From Brachionus manjavacas (taxonomy: Eukaryota; Rotifera; Eurotatoria; Ploima; Brachionidae), in assembly GCA_019054805.1 (NCBI GenBank), contig JAHQIY010000022.1:1-64000 (forward strand): 64,000 nt of DNA, given 5' to 3'. Made by a program: the position numbers and the translations under genes. Every line of letters starts with the position of its first letter. Within the stretch, counting starts at the first letter, position 1. The notes beneath the pieces are model-generated. The model was not told where the DNA came from, made no database searches, and saw only the letters and a list, made by a program, of their open reading frames with translations. This document shows, one piece after another, positions 1 to 11,564 of the stretch.

Positions 1-90
1 AGTTTCCTCCATAATTTATGTAATTTATTTTTTCAAATTATTTTGCAAATTTTAATTTATAATTCAATTAAATAGATCATTTATAAATTT
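1..90. repeat. 90-bp direct repeat, left copy
   Basis: These first 90 bases are identical by eye to 9824-9913. The match stops exactly where the satellite begins at 91 and where unique sequence begins at 9914. The window starts inside the repeat, so its true length may exceed 90 bp. The two copies bracket the whole satellite plus LINE block. Confidence 0.9.
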
Positions 91-3000
91 CTGAAAAACG
101 TCAAAATATGGGTTTTTTGCTCTTTTTCGAAGTCGCCTAAAATCTTGTCCTTTTACATTCTTTGACTCCTGTAAATTGTATCATGTAGAACTTTTTGCGC
201 CCTTGAATTTTAGCCATTAATCATTATCGTGGATAAAAAATTGACCATTCTGCAGTGACTTGAAAACTAAGTGACTGGTAATCACTTGCAAGTTTCCCAT
301 GTGCATAACTTTTCGAATCTTTGACCTTTTCTTTGATCTGTAAAAGCCAAAGGCAAGAAAATTTCAAGATCTATCTAGTGGTATCTTCGGTTTTCCATAA
401 TTCGAAAAATTCATTGCAAAAAACCTATCTGAAAAACGTCAAAATATGGGTTTTTTGCTCTTTTTCGAAGTCGCCTAAAATCTTGTCCTTTTACATTCTT
501 TGACTCCTGTAAATTGTATCATGTAGAACTTTTTGCGCCCTTGAATTTTAGCCATTAATCATTATCGTGGATAAAAAATTGACCATTCTGCAGTGACTTG
601 AAAACTAAGTGACTGGTAATCACTTGCAAGTTTCCCATGTGCATAACTTTTCGAATCTTTGACCTTTTCTTTGATCTGTAAAAGCCAAAGGCAAGAAAAT
701 TTCAAGATCTATCTAGTGGTATCTTCGGTTTTCCATAATTCGAAAAATTCATTGCAAAAAACCAATCTGAAAAACGTCAAAATATGGGTTTTTTGCTCTT
801 TTTCGAAGTCGCCTAAAATCTTGTCCTTTTAACTTTTTTGACTCCTGTAAATTGTATCATGTATAACTTTTTGCGCCCTTGAATTTTAGCCATTAATCAT
901 TATCGTGGATAAAAAATTGACCATTCTGCAGTGACTTGAAAACTAAGTGACCGGTAATCACTTGCAAGTTTCCCATGTGCATAACTTTTCGAATCTTTGA
1001 CCTTTTCTTTGATCTGTAAAAGCCAAAGGCAAGAAAATTTCAAGATCTATCTAGTGGTATCTTCGGTTTTCCATAATTCGAAAAATTCATTGCAAAAAAC
1101 CAATCTGAAAAACGTCAAAATATGGGTTTTTTGCTCTTTTTCGAAGTCGCCTAAAATCTTGTCCTTTTACATTCTTTGACTCCTGTAAATTGTATCATGT
1201 AGAACTTTTTGCGCCCTTGAATTTTAGCCATTAATCATTATCGTGGATAAAAAATTGACCATTCTGCAGTGACTTGAAAACTAAGTGACTGGTAATCACT
1301 TGCAAGTTTCCCATGTGCATAACTTTTCGAATCTTTGACCTTTTCTTTGATCTGTAAAAGCCAAAGGCAAGAAAATTTCAAGATCTATCTAGTGGTATCT
1401 TCGGTTTTCCATAATTCGAAAAATTCATTGCAAAAAACCTATCTGAAAAACGTCAAAAATTGGGTTTTTTGCTCTTTTTCGAAGTCGCCTAAAATCTTGT
1501 CCTTTTACATTCTTTGACTCCTGTAAATTGTATCATGTAGAACTTTTTGCGCCCTTGAATTTTTGCCATTAATCAATATCGTGGATAAAAAATTGACCAT
1601 TCTGCAGTGACTTGAAAACTAAGTGACTGGTAATCACTTGCAAGTTTCCCATGTGCATAACTTTTCGAATCTTTGACCTTTTCTTTGATCTGTAAAAGCC
1701 AAAGGCAAGAAAATTTCAAGATCTATCTAGTGGTATCTTCGGTTTTCCATAATTCGAAAAATTCATTGCAAAAAACCAATCTGAAAAACGTCAAAATATG
1801 GGTTTTTTGCTCTTTTTCGAAGTCGCCTAAAATCTTGTCCTTTTACATTCTTTGACTCCTGTAAATTGTATCATGTAGAACTTTTAGCGCCCTTGAATTT
1901 TAGCCATTAATCATTATCGTGGATAAAAAATTGACCATTCTGCAGTGACTTGAAAACTAAGTGACTGGTAATCACTTGCAAGTTTCCCATGTGCATAACT
2001 TTTCGAATCTTTGACCTTTTCTTTGATCTGTAAAAGCCAAAGGCAAGAAAATTTCAAGATCTATCTAGTGGTATCTTCGGTTTTCCATAATTCGAAAAAT
2101 TCATTGCAAAAAACCTATCTGAAAAACGTCAAAATATGGGTTTTTTGCTCTTTTTCGAAGTCGCCTAAAATCTTGTCCTTTTACATTCTTTGACTCCTGT
2201 AAATTGTATCATGTATAACTTTTTGCGCCCTTGAATTTTAGCCATTAATCATTATCGTGGATAAAAAATTGACCATTCTGCAGTGACTTGAAAACTAAGT
2301 GACTGGTAATCACTTGCAAGTTTCCCATGTGCATAACTTTTCGAATCTTTGACCTTTTCTTTGATCTGTAAAAGCCAAAGGCAAGAAAATTTCAAGATCT
2401 ATCTAGTGGTATCTTCGGTTTTCCATAATTCGAAAAATTCATTGCAAAAAACCAATCTGAAAAACGTCAAAATATGGGTTTTTTGCTCTTTTTCGAAGTC
2501 GCCTAAAATCTTGTCCTTTTACATTCTTTGACTCCTTTAAATTGTATCATGTAGAACTTTTTGCGCCCTTGAATTTTAGCCATTAATCATTATCGTGGAT
2601 AAAAAATTGACCATTCTGCAGTGACTTGAAAACTAAGTGACTGGTAATCACTTGCAAGTTTCCCATGTGCATAACTTTTCGAATCTTTGACCTTTTCTTT
2701 GATCTGTAAAAGCCAAAGGCAAGAAAATTTCAAGATCTATCTAGTGGTATCTTCGGTTTTCCATAATTCGAAAAATTCATTGCAAAAAACCAATCTGAAA
2801 AACGTCAAAATATGGGTTTTTTGCTCTTTTTCGAAGTCGCCTAAAATCTTGTCCTTTTACATTCTTTGACTCCTGTAAATTGTATCATGTAGAACTTTTA
2901 GCGCCCTTGAATTTGAGCTATTAATCATTATCGTACCTAAAAAATTGACCATTCTGCAGTGACTTGGAAACTAAGTGACTGGTAATCACTTGCAAGTTTC

Positions 3001-5078
3001 CCATGTGCATAACTTTTCGAATCTTTGACCTTTTCTTTGATCTGTAAAAGCCAAAGGCAAGAAAATTTCAAGATCTATCTAGTGGTATCTTCGGTTTTCC
3101 ATAATTCGAAAAATTCATTGCAAAAAACCTATCTGAAAAACGTCAAAATATGGGTTTTTTGCTCTTTTTCGAAGTCGCCTAAAATCTTGTCCTTTTACAT
3201 TCTTTGACTCCTGTAAATTGTATCATGTAGAACTTTTTGCGCCCTTGAATTTTAGCCATTAATCATTATCGTGGATAAAAAATTGACCATTCTGCAGTGA
3301 CTTGAAAACTAAGTGACTGGTAATCACTTGCAAGTTTCCCATGTGCATAACTTTTCGAATCTTTGACATTTTCTTTGATCTGTAAAAGCCAAAGGCAAGA
3401 AAATCTCAAGACCTATCTAGTGGTATCTTCGGTTTTCCATAATTCGAAAAATTCTTTGGAAAAAACCAATCTGAAAAACGTCAAAAATTGGGTTTTTTGC
3501 TCTTTTTCGAAGTCGTCTAAAATCTTGTCCTTTTACATTCTTTGACTCCTGTAAATTGTATCATGTATAACTTTTTGCGCTCTTGAATTTGAGCTATTAA
3601 TCATTATCGTAGCTAAAAAATTGACCATTCTGCAGTGACTTGAAAACTAATTGACTATTAATCACTTGCAAGTTTCCCATGTGCATAAATTTTCGAATCT
3701 TTGACATTTTTTTGATCTGTAAAAGCCAAAGGCAAGAAAATCTCAAGATCTATCTAGTGGTATCTTCGGTTTTCCATAATTCGAAAAATTCTTTGGAAAA
3801 AACCAATCTGAAAAACGTCAAAATATGGGTTTTTTGCTCTTTTTCGAAGTCACCTAAAATCTTGTCCTTTTACATTCTTTGACTCCTGTAAATTGTATCA
3901 TGTATAACTTTTTGCGCTCTTGAATTTGAGCTATTAATCATTATCGTACCTAAAAAATTGACCATTCTGCAGTGACTTGAAAACTAAGTGACTGGTAATC
4001 ACTTGCAAGTTTCCCATGTGCATAAATTTTCGAATCTTTGACATTTTTTTGATCTGTAAAAGCCAAAGGCAAGAAAATCTCAAGATCTATCTAGTGGTAT
4101 CTTCGGTTTTCCATAATTCGAAAAATTCTTTGGAAAAAACCAATCTGAAAAACGTCAAAATATGGGTTTTTTGCTCTTTTTCGAAGTCGCCTAAAATCTT
4201 GTCCTTTTACATTCTTTGACTCCTGTAAATTGTATCATGTAGAACTTTTAGCGCCCTTGAATTTTAGCCATTAATCATTATCGTGGATAAAAAATTGACC
4301 ATTCTGCAGTGATTTGAAAACTAATTGACTATTAATCACTTGCAAGTTTCCCATATGCATAAATTTTCGAATCTTTGACATTTTTTTGATCTGTAAAAGC
4401 CAAAGGCAAGAAAATTTCAAGATCTATCTAGTGGTATCTTCGGTTTTCCATAATTCGAAAAATTCATTGCAAAAAACCTATCTGAAAAACGTCAAAATAT
4501 GGGTTTTTTGCTCTTTTTCGAAGTCGCCTAAAATCTTGTCCTTTTACATTCTTTGACTCCTGTAAATTGTATCATGTATAACTTTTTGCGCTCTTGAATT
4601 TGAGCTATTAATCATTATCGTAGCTAAAAAATTGACCATTCTGCAGTGACTTGAAAACTAAGTGACTGGTAATCACTTGCAAGTTTCCCATGTGCATAAC
4701 TTTTCGAATCTTTGACCTTTTCTTTGATCTGTAAAAGCCAAAGGCAAGAAAATCTCAAGATCTATCTAGTGGTATCTTCGGTTTTCCATAATTCGAAAAA
4801 TTCATTGCAAAAAAACTTTCTGAAAAACGTCAAAATATTGGTTTTTTTGCTCTTTTTCGAAGTCGTCTTAAATCTTGTCCTTTTAACTTTTTAAACTCCT
4901 GTTAATTGTATCATGTAGAACTTTTTGCGCTCTTGAATTTGAGCTATTAATCATTATCGTGGATAAAAAATTGACCATTCTGCAGTGACTTGAAAACTAA
5001 TTGACTATTAATCACTTGCAAGTTTCCCATGTGCATTACTTTTCGAATATTTTGCTTTTTTTTGATCTGTAAAAATTA
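91..5078 (+). repeat. 338-bp satellite array, about 15 monomers
   Basis: The same sequence recurs every 338 bp, with a few 337-bp or shorter copies after 3680. Copies from 91 to about 3350 are nearly identical. Copies from about 3350 to 5078 carry shared variants and are more diverged, and the last, next to the LINE, is the most diverged and is cut short. Each monomer contains a small hairpin (AAGTGA, 7-base loop, TCACTT). The 60-codon frame in most copies lacks any protein signature and follows the repeat period, so I do not call it a gene. A stray, much older monomer lies at 29932-30212. Confidence 0.97.
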
Positions 5079-6278
5079 GGTGGGGTCTCTCCATGGATAT
5101 ATCCAATCTTCCCTCTCTTCTTTTAAACGTTCGCTTTAGCATTCCAAGCACCATCCTCTCTTACACTTTTCGCACAAGCACTTTTCACTTGGCTGGTCCA
5201 TTTTTAAATGATGAAACTATCACTCCAAGATCTCTTTTACACTCTGTTGTCGATAGTATAATATTTCTGTTACTTTTTTGTGTATATAAATGCCTTTCAT
5301 TTAGTCTGTCGAAATTCATTACTTTACATTTGTTAGCACCAAGTCTCATACGCCAAACCATTGACATACTGCAACCAGATCTATCTGTTACATCGCTCCC
5401 TCATTAACATTATTAACTATACCGATTATTTTTGAGTCATCTGTATACAATTCCATTCTATTTGAAACGCAGTCAGGTAGATCATTTATGTAAAGAACAA
5501 ATAGCAGGGGTCAAAGAACAGATTTTTGCGGAACTCCACTCGGTTCCTCTGACCATCTAGAAACTCCATCACCAAGAAACTCCATTATTTTTTTCTCACC
5601 TAGCCCATAACCACGTTGTTTATGAAGAAGTCGTTGATGCGGTACCGTATCAATTATTCCAATTATTAGCTTTTCTCTTTGAGGTAAAACATTAGGTGGT
5701 CCTTGACAATACTTTCCAGAACTTTACAAGCGACTGACGTAAGTGATACGGGTCGATATTGGCTCTAATTTAATTCCTTGTATCGGTGACACATTCGCTC
5801 TTTTCCACTCTTTTGGGATTTTTCCTGTCTTTAATGATTTTGCGAAAATTATCTTCAATGGCACTGACATCTTTTTTGAGCAGTTTTTCAGTATCAGTGG
5901 ATGTACTTGGTCTGTGCCTATTGATTTGTTGCCATTTAATTTCTCTAGTCTCTGTTAATTCAGATCTTCGTTTAGATCCTGCATGACATTCTCAATATTG
6001 AAAGGAGAGGAAGTAAGTAATGGAAAAAAAGACATTTTATCATTGGTTTCTTTATTAAAGACTGAATGAAATTGATCATTTAGTAACTCAGCAGTCAGTT
6101 TTTTGTCGTTTCTTCACCCTCTTTTGACCTTAACATTCTTATTTCTTCCTTTACTCCCGTTTTGCTTTTTACATAGGCAGAAATTAGTTTCGGATCACTT
6201 TTTTGTTTTTTAGACACTCTGTTTTCATTATCCGATTTTACTTTTCATAATTTCTGTTTTAACTCTCTACATGCTCTT

Positions 6279-8021
6279 GTAACAACCCCTCCAGTATACC
6301 CCGGTATTCTGGGGCGTTGCTGGATCTTCATATATTTATTTTGTATTGGTTTTTTGAATAAAGAAGTTAGATAAGAATCTTTCTTTTATTTTTTTCACTC
6401 CCTCTCTCTCAATTTTATTAAAAAGCGCACGCTATTAAATTGGTGGCAGCGGTTAAGCTTAAAAAATAAAATAAAAATAAAATAGAGCACGATGTTGGAT
6501 GAACACGTGTTTTTGTTCGTACAGTTGTGTTTTAGCATAGCTGTGCTGTCTTTAACTATGTTTGCTGTAGCTATTGCTTTTAAAATTATTAAAAAACTTC
6601 TGGACTGGTCAGAAAAAGGAGTCAAATTCTGGTTTTCAATTCGCCAATGCAAATGAGTTGAATTCCGGAAAAAGTTCACCAAGATAATGTGGAAAAGTCA
6701 GCGATCAAAACGGAACCGAGAAACATGGCATTATGATAATCAAATTGGATGCAGTGGGAATAGTCGCGGACGTACTACAGGCTTTAATTTGTACTGCAGT
6801 TCTGAACAGGTACAGCAGGGGGTAAATCTTTGTTAGAGCCGATCAAAACGCACTATTCTTTCAAGGAGTCAATGCGGGGGCCTACGTTTAATTACTCATT
6901 AGAGGCCAATGTAGTTTTCTCTAAAAATAGTAGCCGAGATGCAAGTTTAGATACGCCAATTAACCCTCTTAGCACTTTCAAAGAAAAAGTTAAAGGTAAA
7001 AGTAACCAAGAGTTTCACAATAAATTTACATGGAAAAACCAAATAGACAAGCAGGCTGCGAGATTATGTCTGCTCTGCGAAAAATATGGTCGTTTTGAAT
7101 CGGACTGTTGCTTGATAAAACAAATGAATGTTGTCATTCCTGTACTGTGGAAAGTCAGGACATTTGGTAGCAAACTGTTTTTCCAGAAAAAATCAGATGA
7201 AAATGATAACGTTAGAAAAAAGAGAACAAACGGAGCAGAAATTGTCGAATCAAGTGTTCAAGAAGTCGTGAATGAAAATAAGAAACATTTGGTTCACAAT
7301 ATTAAATTAAAAAGTTGTTCTGAACCCCTGAAAATATCTGTTATCCGACATAGGTCGATGAATCGATGGCAAGTCAGGAAAAAAAGAAAACTGAACTGGT
7401 ATCAAATGCAGCAGGTTCCGTTAAGGAGACGCATCTTGAGCCGAGCAGTACTGTTGAATGTGGTCACAGCACATGTGAAGAGCAAAAATCACTGTTGCGC
7501 CCCAACAAGACTCGTAAACCTCCTGATCGGTGGCAAACTGCCGAAAAGTACAGCCGAGTTAAGCAAATCCGAACAGCCACAGAACCAGCAGAAAAGAGCA
7601 GACTCAGAACAACGCTCATAGCTACGCAACAAACCAAAGCGTTTGGGTGTCTTTTTTCCCTTCTCAGTATCCAGCCTCAATTTACAACTGGCCGTATTGG
7701 TTGGCGCCGACGAAACGCCGCAGATAGGATCTACAGCCTCGAGAAAACCAGTATCGCAAACCCCGCAAATCGTGATGATTTGCGATTTTCTTGCCTATGG
7801 ATGAGCCATTAAGTCATATGCTCGGTCACGTTCAATGTTTGTTGGGAACAGGCAAAACTACGGCAAGATCAAACACTTTTTTTTGTTTATTATTTTTTGT
7901 ATTTTGTTTCCCCGAACGTCGGGAGCCGTTCTTCCACGGCGAAGGAGTAATGTGACACTCCACGGCGAGGGAGTAATGTAATTCTCCATCTCAATTTTAT
8001 TTAATAGCGCACGCTATTAAA
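6279..8021 (+). mobile_element. Fossil LTR retrotransposon, small, gag only
   Basis: The element is flanked by the 5-bp target duplication CTCTT (6274-6278 and 8022-8026) and interrupts the LINE. The left LTR (6279-6439) and the right end share about 34 bp ending GCACGCTATTAAA. A primer-binding-site-like TGGTGGCAGCGG follows the left LTR directly. The inside holds a gag-like region (about 6830-7800) with a zinc-knuckle-like cysteine cluster near 7065-7110, and no polymerase. Just before the right end, two copies of a 26-bp GC-rich unit stand in tandem (about 7935-7985). It is broken and probably was non-autonomous. It is younger than the LINE it sits in. Family is most likely Gypsy-like, but this is not certain. 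Confidence 0.75.
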
Positions 8022-8029
8022 CTCTTCTA

Positions 8030-8665
8030 TAATCATGAAACTTGATCTACTGTTAACTTCATTTTTTCTATATTTAAATGTTGTAAAATCCACTCACTGA
8101 ATCTTTTAAGATTCATCTAATCATTCCAAGAACCGTATCTTATTTTCTCCACTGGCATTTCCGCCATCATTTGTCCAGCTGATTTCTGGAAAATTTAAAT
8201 CTCCATAGACTTCCACCGCATCATTCTCTATCAATTTCCTTGCCTCTTTAAATGAATCATTCACACACACAGTGACATAAACCATTCCGTTTAGTTGGTA
8301 TGTACATGCATCAACAACAAACTTTCTGCACCACTTCTCACTCTACACCATATCTGTTCATAACCATCTGCAAATAGAACTCTACAGGTCACTTCCATCG
8401 AACAAAGATCATCTCTCACACATATACAAACTACACCACCACGTCCCGTTCTGTCTCTTCGGTATAAAGTATATCCCGATATACACGGTATCGAGTTCTC
8501 GGAATACCAAGTATCAGATACACATACAATATGTGGCCTATCCAACTTATCCAGCAGGACAACAAGCTCCGTAAGTTTGTTGTTGAGTGAAATGGCATTT
8601 GTATAAATACAAGTGAGAAAAGGTTCACGAAAGCTTATCCTTTTCTTATATAAACTACAATTCAA
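8030..8665 (-). pseudogene. LINE ORF2 endonuclease remnant
   Basis: The minus strand reads as the N-terminal half of an apurinic/apyrimidinic-type endonuclease. It has TNAISLNNKLTEL near the start, then VCVSDTWYSEN (the ETWL-like block), RRDRTGRGGVVCICV (the RxDR.GRGGGV block) and GDLNFPEISW (the GDFN block, near 8210). A frameshift near 8290 separates the first 124 codons from the GDLNFP part, and the domain stops at the LTR insertion. The role of the intact protein is nicking target DNA for target-primed reverse transcription. Confidence 0.85.
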
Positions 8666-8727
8666 TTTAGGCGACCCAAGAATTTCATTGTGCTGGCTAG
8701 AAAAAAATTCACCACATCCCTAACTAT

Positions 8728-9819
8728 TCAATTATCATTAATTACATAATTATTTTTAACTTTAAAATTCTTCTCAGTTTTTCTAATATTCTTTTTAACA
8801 ATTAAATTGCTACTTATCTGCTGTATTTGTTGACGCTTGTTTAATTCTTCGGAGTTCATTTTCTCGGATGACCAATCGGTAATGCCTCCCTTCATTCTTA
8901 CTCTCTTCCTCCTTGTTGAGCACTTACCTTCTTTCGAACTCTGTCCGGTCAGGACAAATATACACTTCAGCATGACCTTAAATTTTTTTAACTTCTTGGC
9001 TTCCGCCAAGACATCATTTCTATCAACACCCTTTTTAAGACGGATAAAAATCGGAGGAACACTTTTCGAATTCGTTTGTCTGAATCTCCGCACACGCTCG
9101 ATGTAATTTGTGTTCACACCTATAACTTGGAAAAGATTTCTCACTTGTTCAACAGCATCTATGTTTGACTCTTGCTTTAAACCAAACACGATTAGACTTT
9201 CCTTTTTACTTTCTCTTGCTTGATTCTGTGCAAGGACAGAATTCGTCATATCTATCTGCTGGGACTGTAGAGGCTGAGATGGTCTTAATTTTTCTCTTCC
9301 TTCACTTCCGCCAGGAAGCTTAGCAATAATAGATGACCAACGCAAGACCGAACCAGTGTTGGAACTTTGCTGTAACGAAGTCATTTCAATGTTGCTTTCG
9401 TCATTTTCTTGTAGTCTCGATATTTGAACACCTATATTGGATTCTAATACAGCAATTCGTTCATTAAATTTCGCTTCTATCTGAACGGTTCTATCATTGA
9501 ATTTTTCGTTATCTGTACTCTCCAGTTGCTGCACTCTTTTTGTCAGTTTTTCAATTATCTGACCTTGGTTTTCAATTTTTTTTGAGAGTTCTTCAATAAT
9601 TTTATCTTTTGAATTGACAATCCATTCGAGATCTTCTAAAACTATCCCTCGATACTTCCAAATTGCAAACTCGGCCATTTTGACGCAACGAGGTTCGGCG
9701 GGGCTCTGATCGGTACTAAGGTTTGATCTTTTTGGTCTTCTTGACGTCTCGGATATCATACATACAGTCTGTTGTCTGGTTTTTTGGGGAATTCTTTTGT
9801 AAAGTTGACCCAGTGTCAA
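8728..9819 (-). CDS. LINE ORF1 protein (coiled coil plus RNA-binding-like domain)
   Basis: This open frame of 363 codons is the first ORF of the LINE. Residues of about 70-150 form heptad-rich coiled coil (IIEELSKKIENQGQIIEKLT region), as expected of a trimerising ORF1 nucleic-acid chaperone. Residues of about 205-300 contain ESLIVFGL followed by a basic segment with RVRRFRQ and PIFIRLKKG, matching the RRM-like block of CR1/L2-type ORF1 proteins. The frame is intact, whereas the following ORF2 is broken. The exact start is uncertain: an internal Met near residue 48 (MAEFAIWKY) is an equally good candidate, and the upstream 47 codons may be 5' UTR. Confidence 0.75.
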   Translation of the reverse strand: MTLGQLYKRIPQKTRQQTVCMISETSRRPKRSNLSTDQSPAEPRCVKMAEFAIWKYRGIVLEDLEWIVNSKDKIIEELSKKIENQGQIIEKLTKRVQQLESTDNEKFNDRTVQIEAKFNERIAVLESNIGVQISRLQENDESNIEMTSLQQSSNTGSVLRWSSIIAKLPGGSEGREKLRPSQPLQSQQIDMTNSVLAQNQARESKKESLIVFGLKQESNIDAVEQVRNLFQVIGVNTNYIERVRRFRQTNSKSVPPIFIRLKKGVDRNDVLAEAKKLKKFKVMLKCIFVLTGQSSKEGKCSTRRKRVRMKGGITDWSSEKMNSEELNKRQQIQQISSNLIVKKNIRKTEKNFKVKNNYVINDN

Positions 9820-9823
9820 TAAA

Positions 9824-9913
9824 AGTTTCCTCCATAATTTATGTAATTTATTTTTTCAAATTATTTTGCAAATTTTAATTTATAATTCAATTAAATAGAT
9901 CATTTATAAATTT
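9824..9913. repeat. 90-bp direct repeat, right copy
   Basis: Identical by eye to 1-90. It starts directly beside the presumed 5' end of the LINE. See the left copy for the bracketed structure. Confidence 0.9.
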
Positions 9914-11564
9914 AATAACAAAAATAAAGGCTAATAAATGAATCAATGATTTGATCATTGAATTTTAGAAGCTATTAAAATTTAATGATTTAAATTTTGT
10001 TGTATTATATTTGTGAAAAATATAATATCGCCATTCTTTTTGATAAATATAAGTAATATTAAAAATTTTATTTTAAAAAAAGCTTAGTGAAAATCAGCTA
10101 AGTCATAATTATTATTTTTTTTATTTGGCCTTTACTTTTTTTATCACTTATTTGACTTCACCTGTGTAAATTTACTTTTATCTATATTAAATAAATTTTG
10201 GCGTATAAAACGATTTAATCAAGATGAAAATACTTTTTATTCATAAAACCTTTTTTAATGTAATAAAATACTTTTTCAAAGTAGAAATACTTTATTTTTT
10301 AGTTCGAAAAAATATTCAAATATCTTAAAATGACTTCTCAACACAACTCCAATAACCTTTTTCTTTCTTTTTGGTCTTTAACTTTATCTATCAATTGCCT
10401 GAGTAATTTGGATGTACATTCTTTAAATAAAATTATAATCGGATCCCAATTAAGCATTTTGAAATTTTGTGAAAAATTAGTACTTGGAAATAATTTTAAG
10501 GTAAAAAAAGATTTTTATATGAAAAAAAAAAATTATTTTTAAAATCCATGTAGCATTTTTAAAAAGTAATTTTAATTAAGTGATGAAAAAAATAATTTTA
10601 GTTACATAAAGAATTTCTACCCTTATTATTTATTTTTAAAAAAAAAAACCTTAAAAAACTCAACAAATTATGACTTAATTTCAATTGTATTTTTTAATGC
10701 TAGACATTCCCTAAATTATTTATTTTATCTAATTTACTTGTTTATCTGTGACGAGCCAAAGCTAATTCATATTAAAAATAAAAAAAAATAGAAACAATAG
10801 TCTTAGGAAAAAAAATCAATTGAAATTGCTGAATGTGAAATTTTTTATTCAACACACATGAAGTATTTTGAAAATTGAAAGCGCGCGAACCCAAAAAATA
10901 TTTCTAATTTCTTTTACATGTACCTTTCAAAAAATATTGCAATCAGAAAAAAATTAAAAAAAATCAAAAATTGCATAACAGACCTAACCTAATTTAATTT
11001 TTATTTCAAAAAAAATAATTAATTCTTTTACAGTTAATAAATCATATTTTTTTTAAAAATTCTTCAAACTTCAAATTTGCCACTTAACTGCTTTTAGAAG
11101 GTTTAATCAGAAAAAAATTTTCTTTTTTTTCTTTTTTTCTTCTTATTAATAGAATTAGATACATTGAATTCAAAAAAGTAGCAATTAAATTCAGATTGAT
11201 GGTTAATTTTTGTATAAAATTGGGAAACAGGTAAGCTAATTTTTAGAGTGGCCCGTGATAGATTGATAGTCTTTTGATTTGTAATGTTATTTCATTTATT
11301 AAATTGTCAGATGTTTTATTTAAAATATTTAAAAAATTGGTGACGTAAATATTAATTAGTGAAAATATTGTTAAATGTTTTTGAATTGAAATTTTATTTT
11401 ACAAAAAAAAATAAATACTAAATTTTAAAACACAGTCTGCGTATTTTAAGCTTAGATGCAACTGAACTTACTCTTCTTGGCATTAGATTTATCCGTTTGC
11501 GACCCATAAATCGCCTCATCTTTGACTCGAAAATTGCAACCAAGTTCAATTCAATTTAAGAAGT
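9914..11564. other. AT-rich intergenic DNA with a LINE tail
   Basis: Mostly simple AT-rich sequence. A LINE 3'-tail motif in minus orientation lies at 10719-10770 (TTTATCTGTGACGAGC core). A possible two-exon small gene is listed separately. A short minus-strand coding-like stretch at about 11447-11545 lies just after the INTS12 stop. Nothing else is recognisable. Confidence 0.6.
10330..10675 (+). CDS. Possible small two-exon gene, unknown
   Basis: An ATG at 10330 opens a frame of 57 codons up to a good donor (AAG then GTAAAA at about 10501). An acceptor TTTTAG near 10600 leads in frame to a second short exon that ends at a TGA near 10672. The predicted product, about 82 residues, has a hydrophobic N-terminal third and a lysine-rich tail, and resembles nothing I know. 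The first exon is less AT-rich than its surroundings, which is the main argument for coding. It may equally be a chance frame. Confidence 0.22.

Larger units (their letters stand above)
5079..9823 (-). mobile_element. CR1-like LINE, 3'-truncated, with nested LTR fossil
   Basis: On the minus strand the parts run in LINE order. ORF1 (9819-8728) is followed by an apurinic-type endonuclease (about 8665-8030), the endonuclease-RT linker (about 6275-6000) and the reverse transcriptase (about 5900-5080). The RT shows a SGVPQ..VL.PLLF block, a YTDDS version of the YADD catalytic box near 5440, and the downstream KCKVMNF and ERDLGVIV blocks. These blocks and the ORF1 type fit the CR1/L2 side of the LINE tree. 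ORF2 carries several stops and frameshifts. It breaks off at 5079 before its C-terminus and 3' UTR, where the satellite starts. A 1.74-kb LTR element is inserted between endonuclease and RT. Confidence 0.9.

Noticed and set aside
321-4894. A series of 60-67 codon plus-strand frames at 338-bp spacing
   Set aside because: They follow the satellite period, mostly begin with TTG rather than ATG, and have no protein signature. They are a by-product of the repeat.
5093-5958. Plus-strand frames at 5093-5407 and 5743-5986
   Set aside because: They are shadows of the minus-strand LINE reverse transcriptase, which has clear family motifs.
91-9823. The satellite as the 3' UTR of the LINE, giving one giant retrotransposon with a 90-bp target duplication
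   Set aside because: The LINE stops inside ORF2 before the satellite begins, so the satellite does not occupy a 3' UTR position. Kept only as something to test with other copies.
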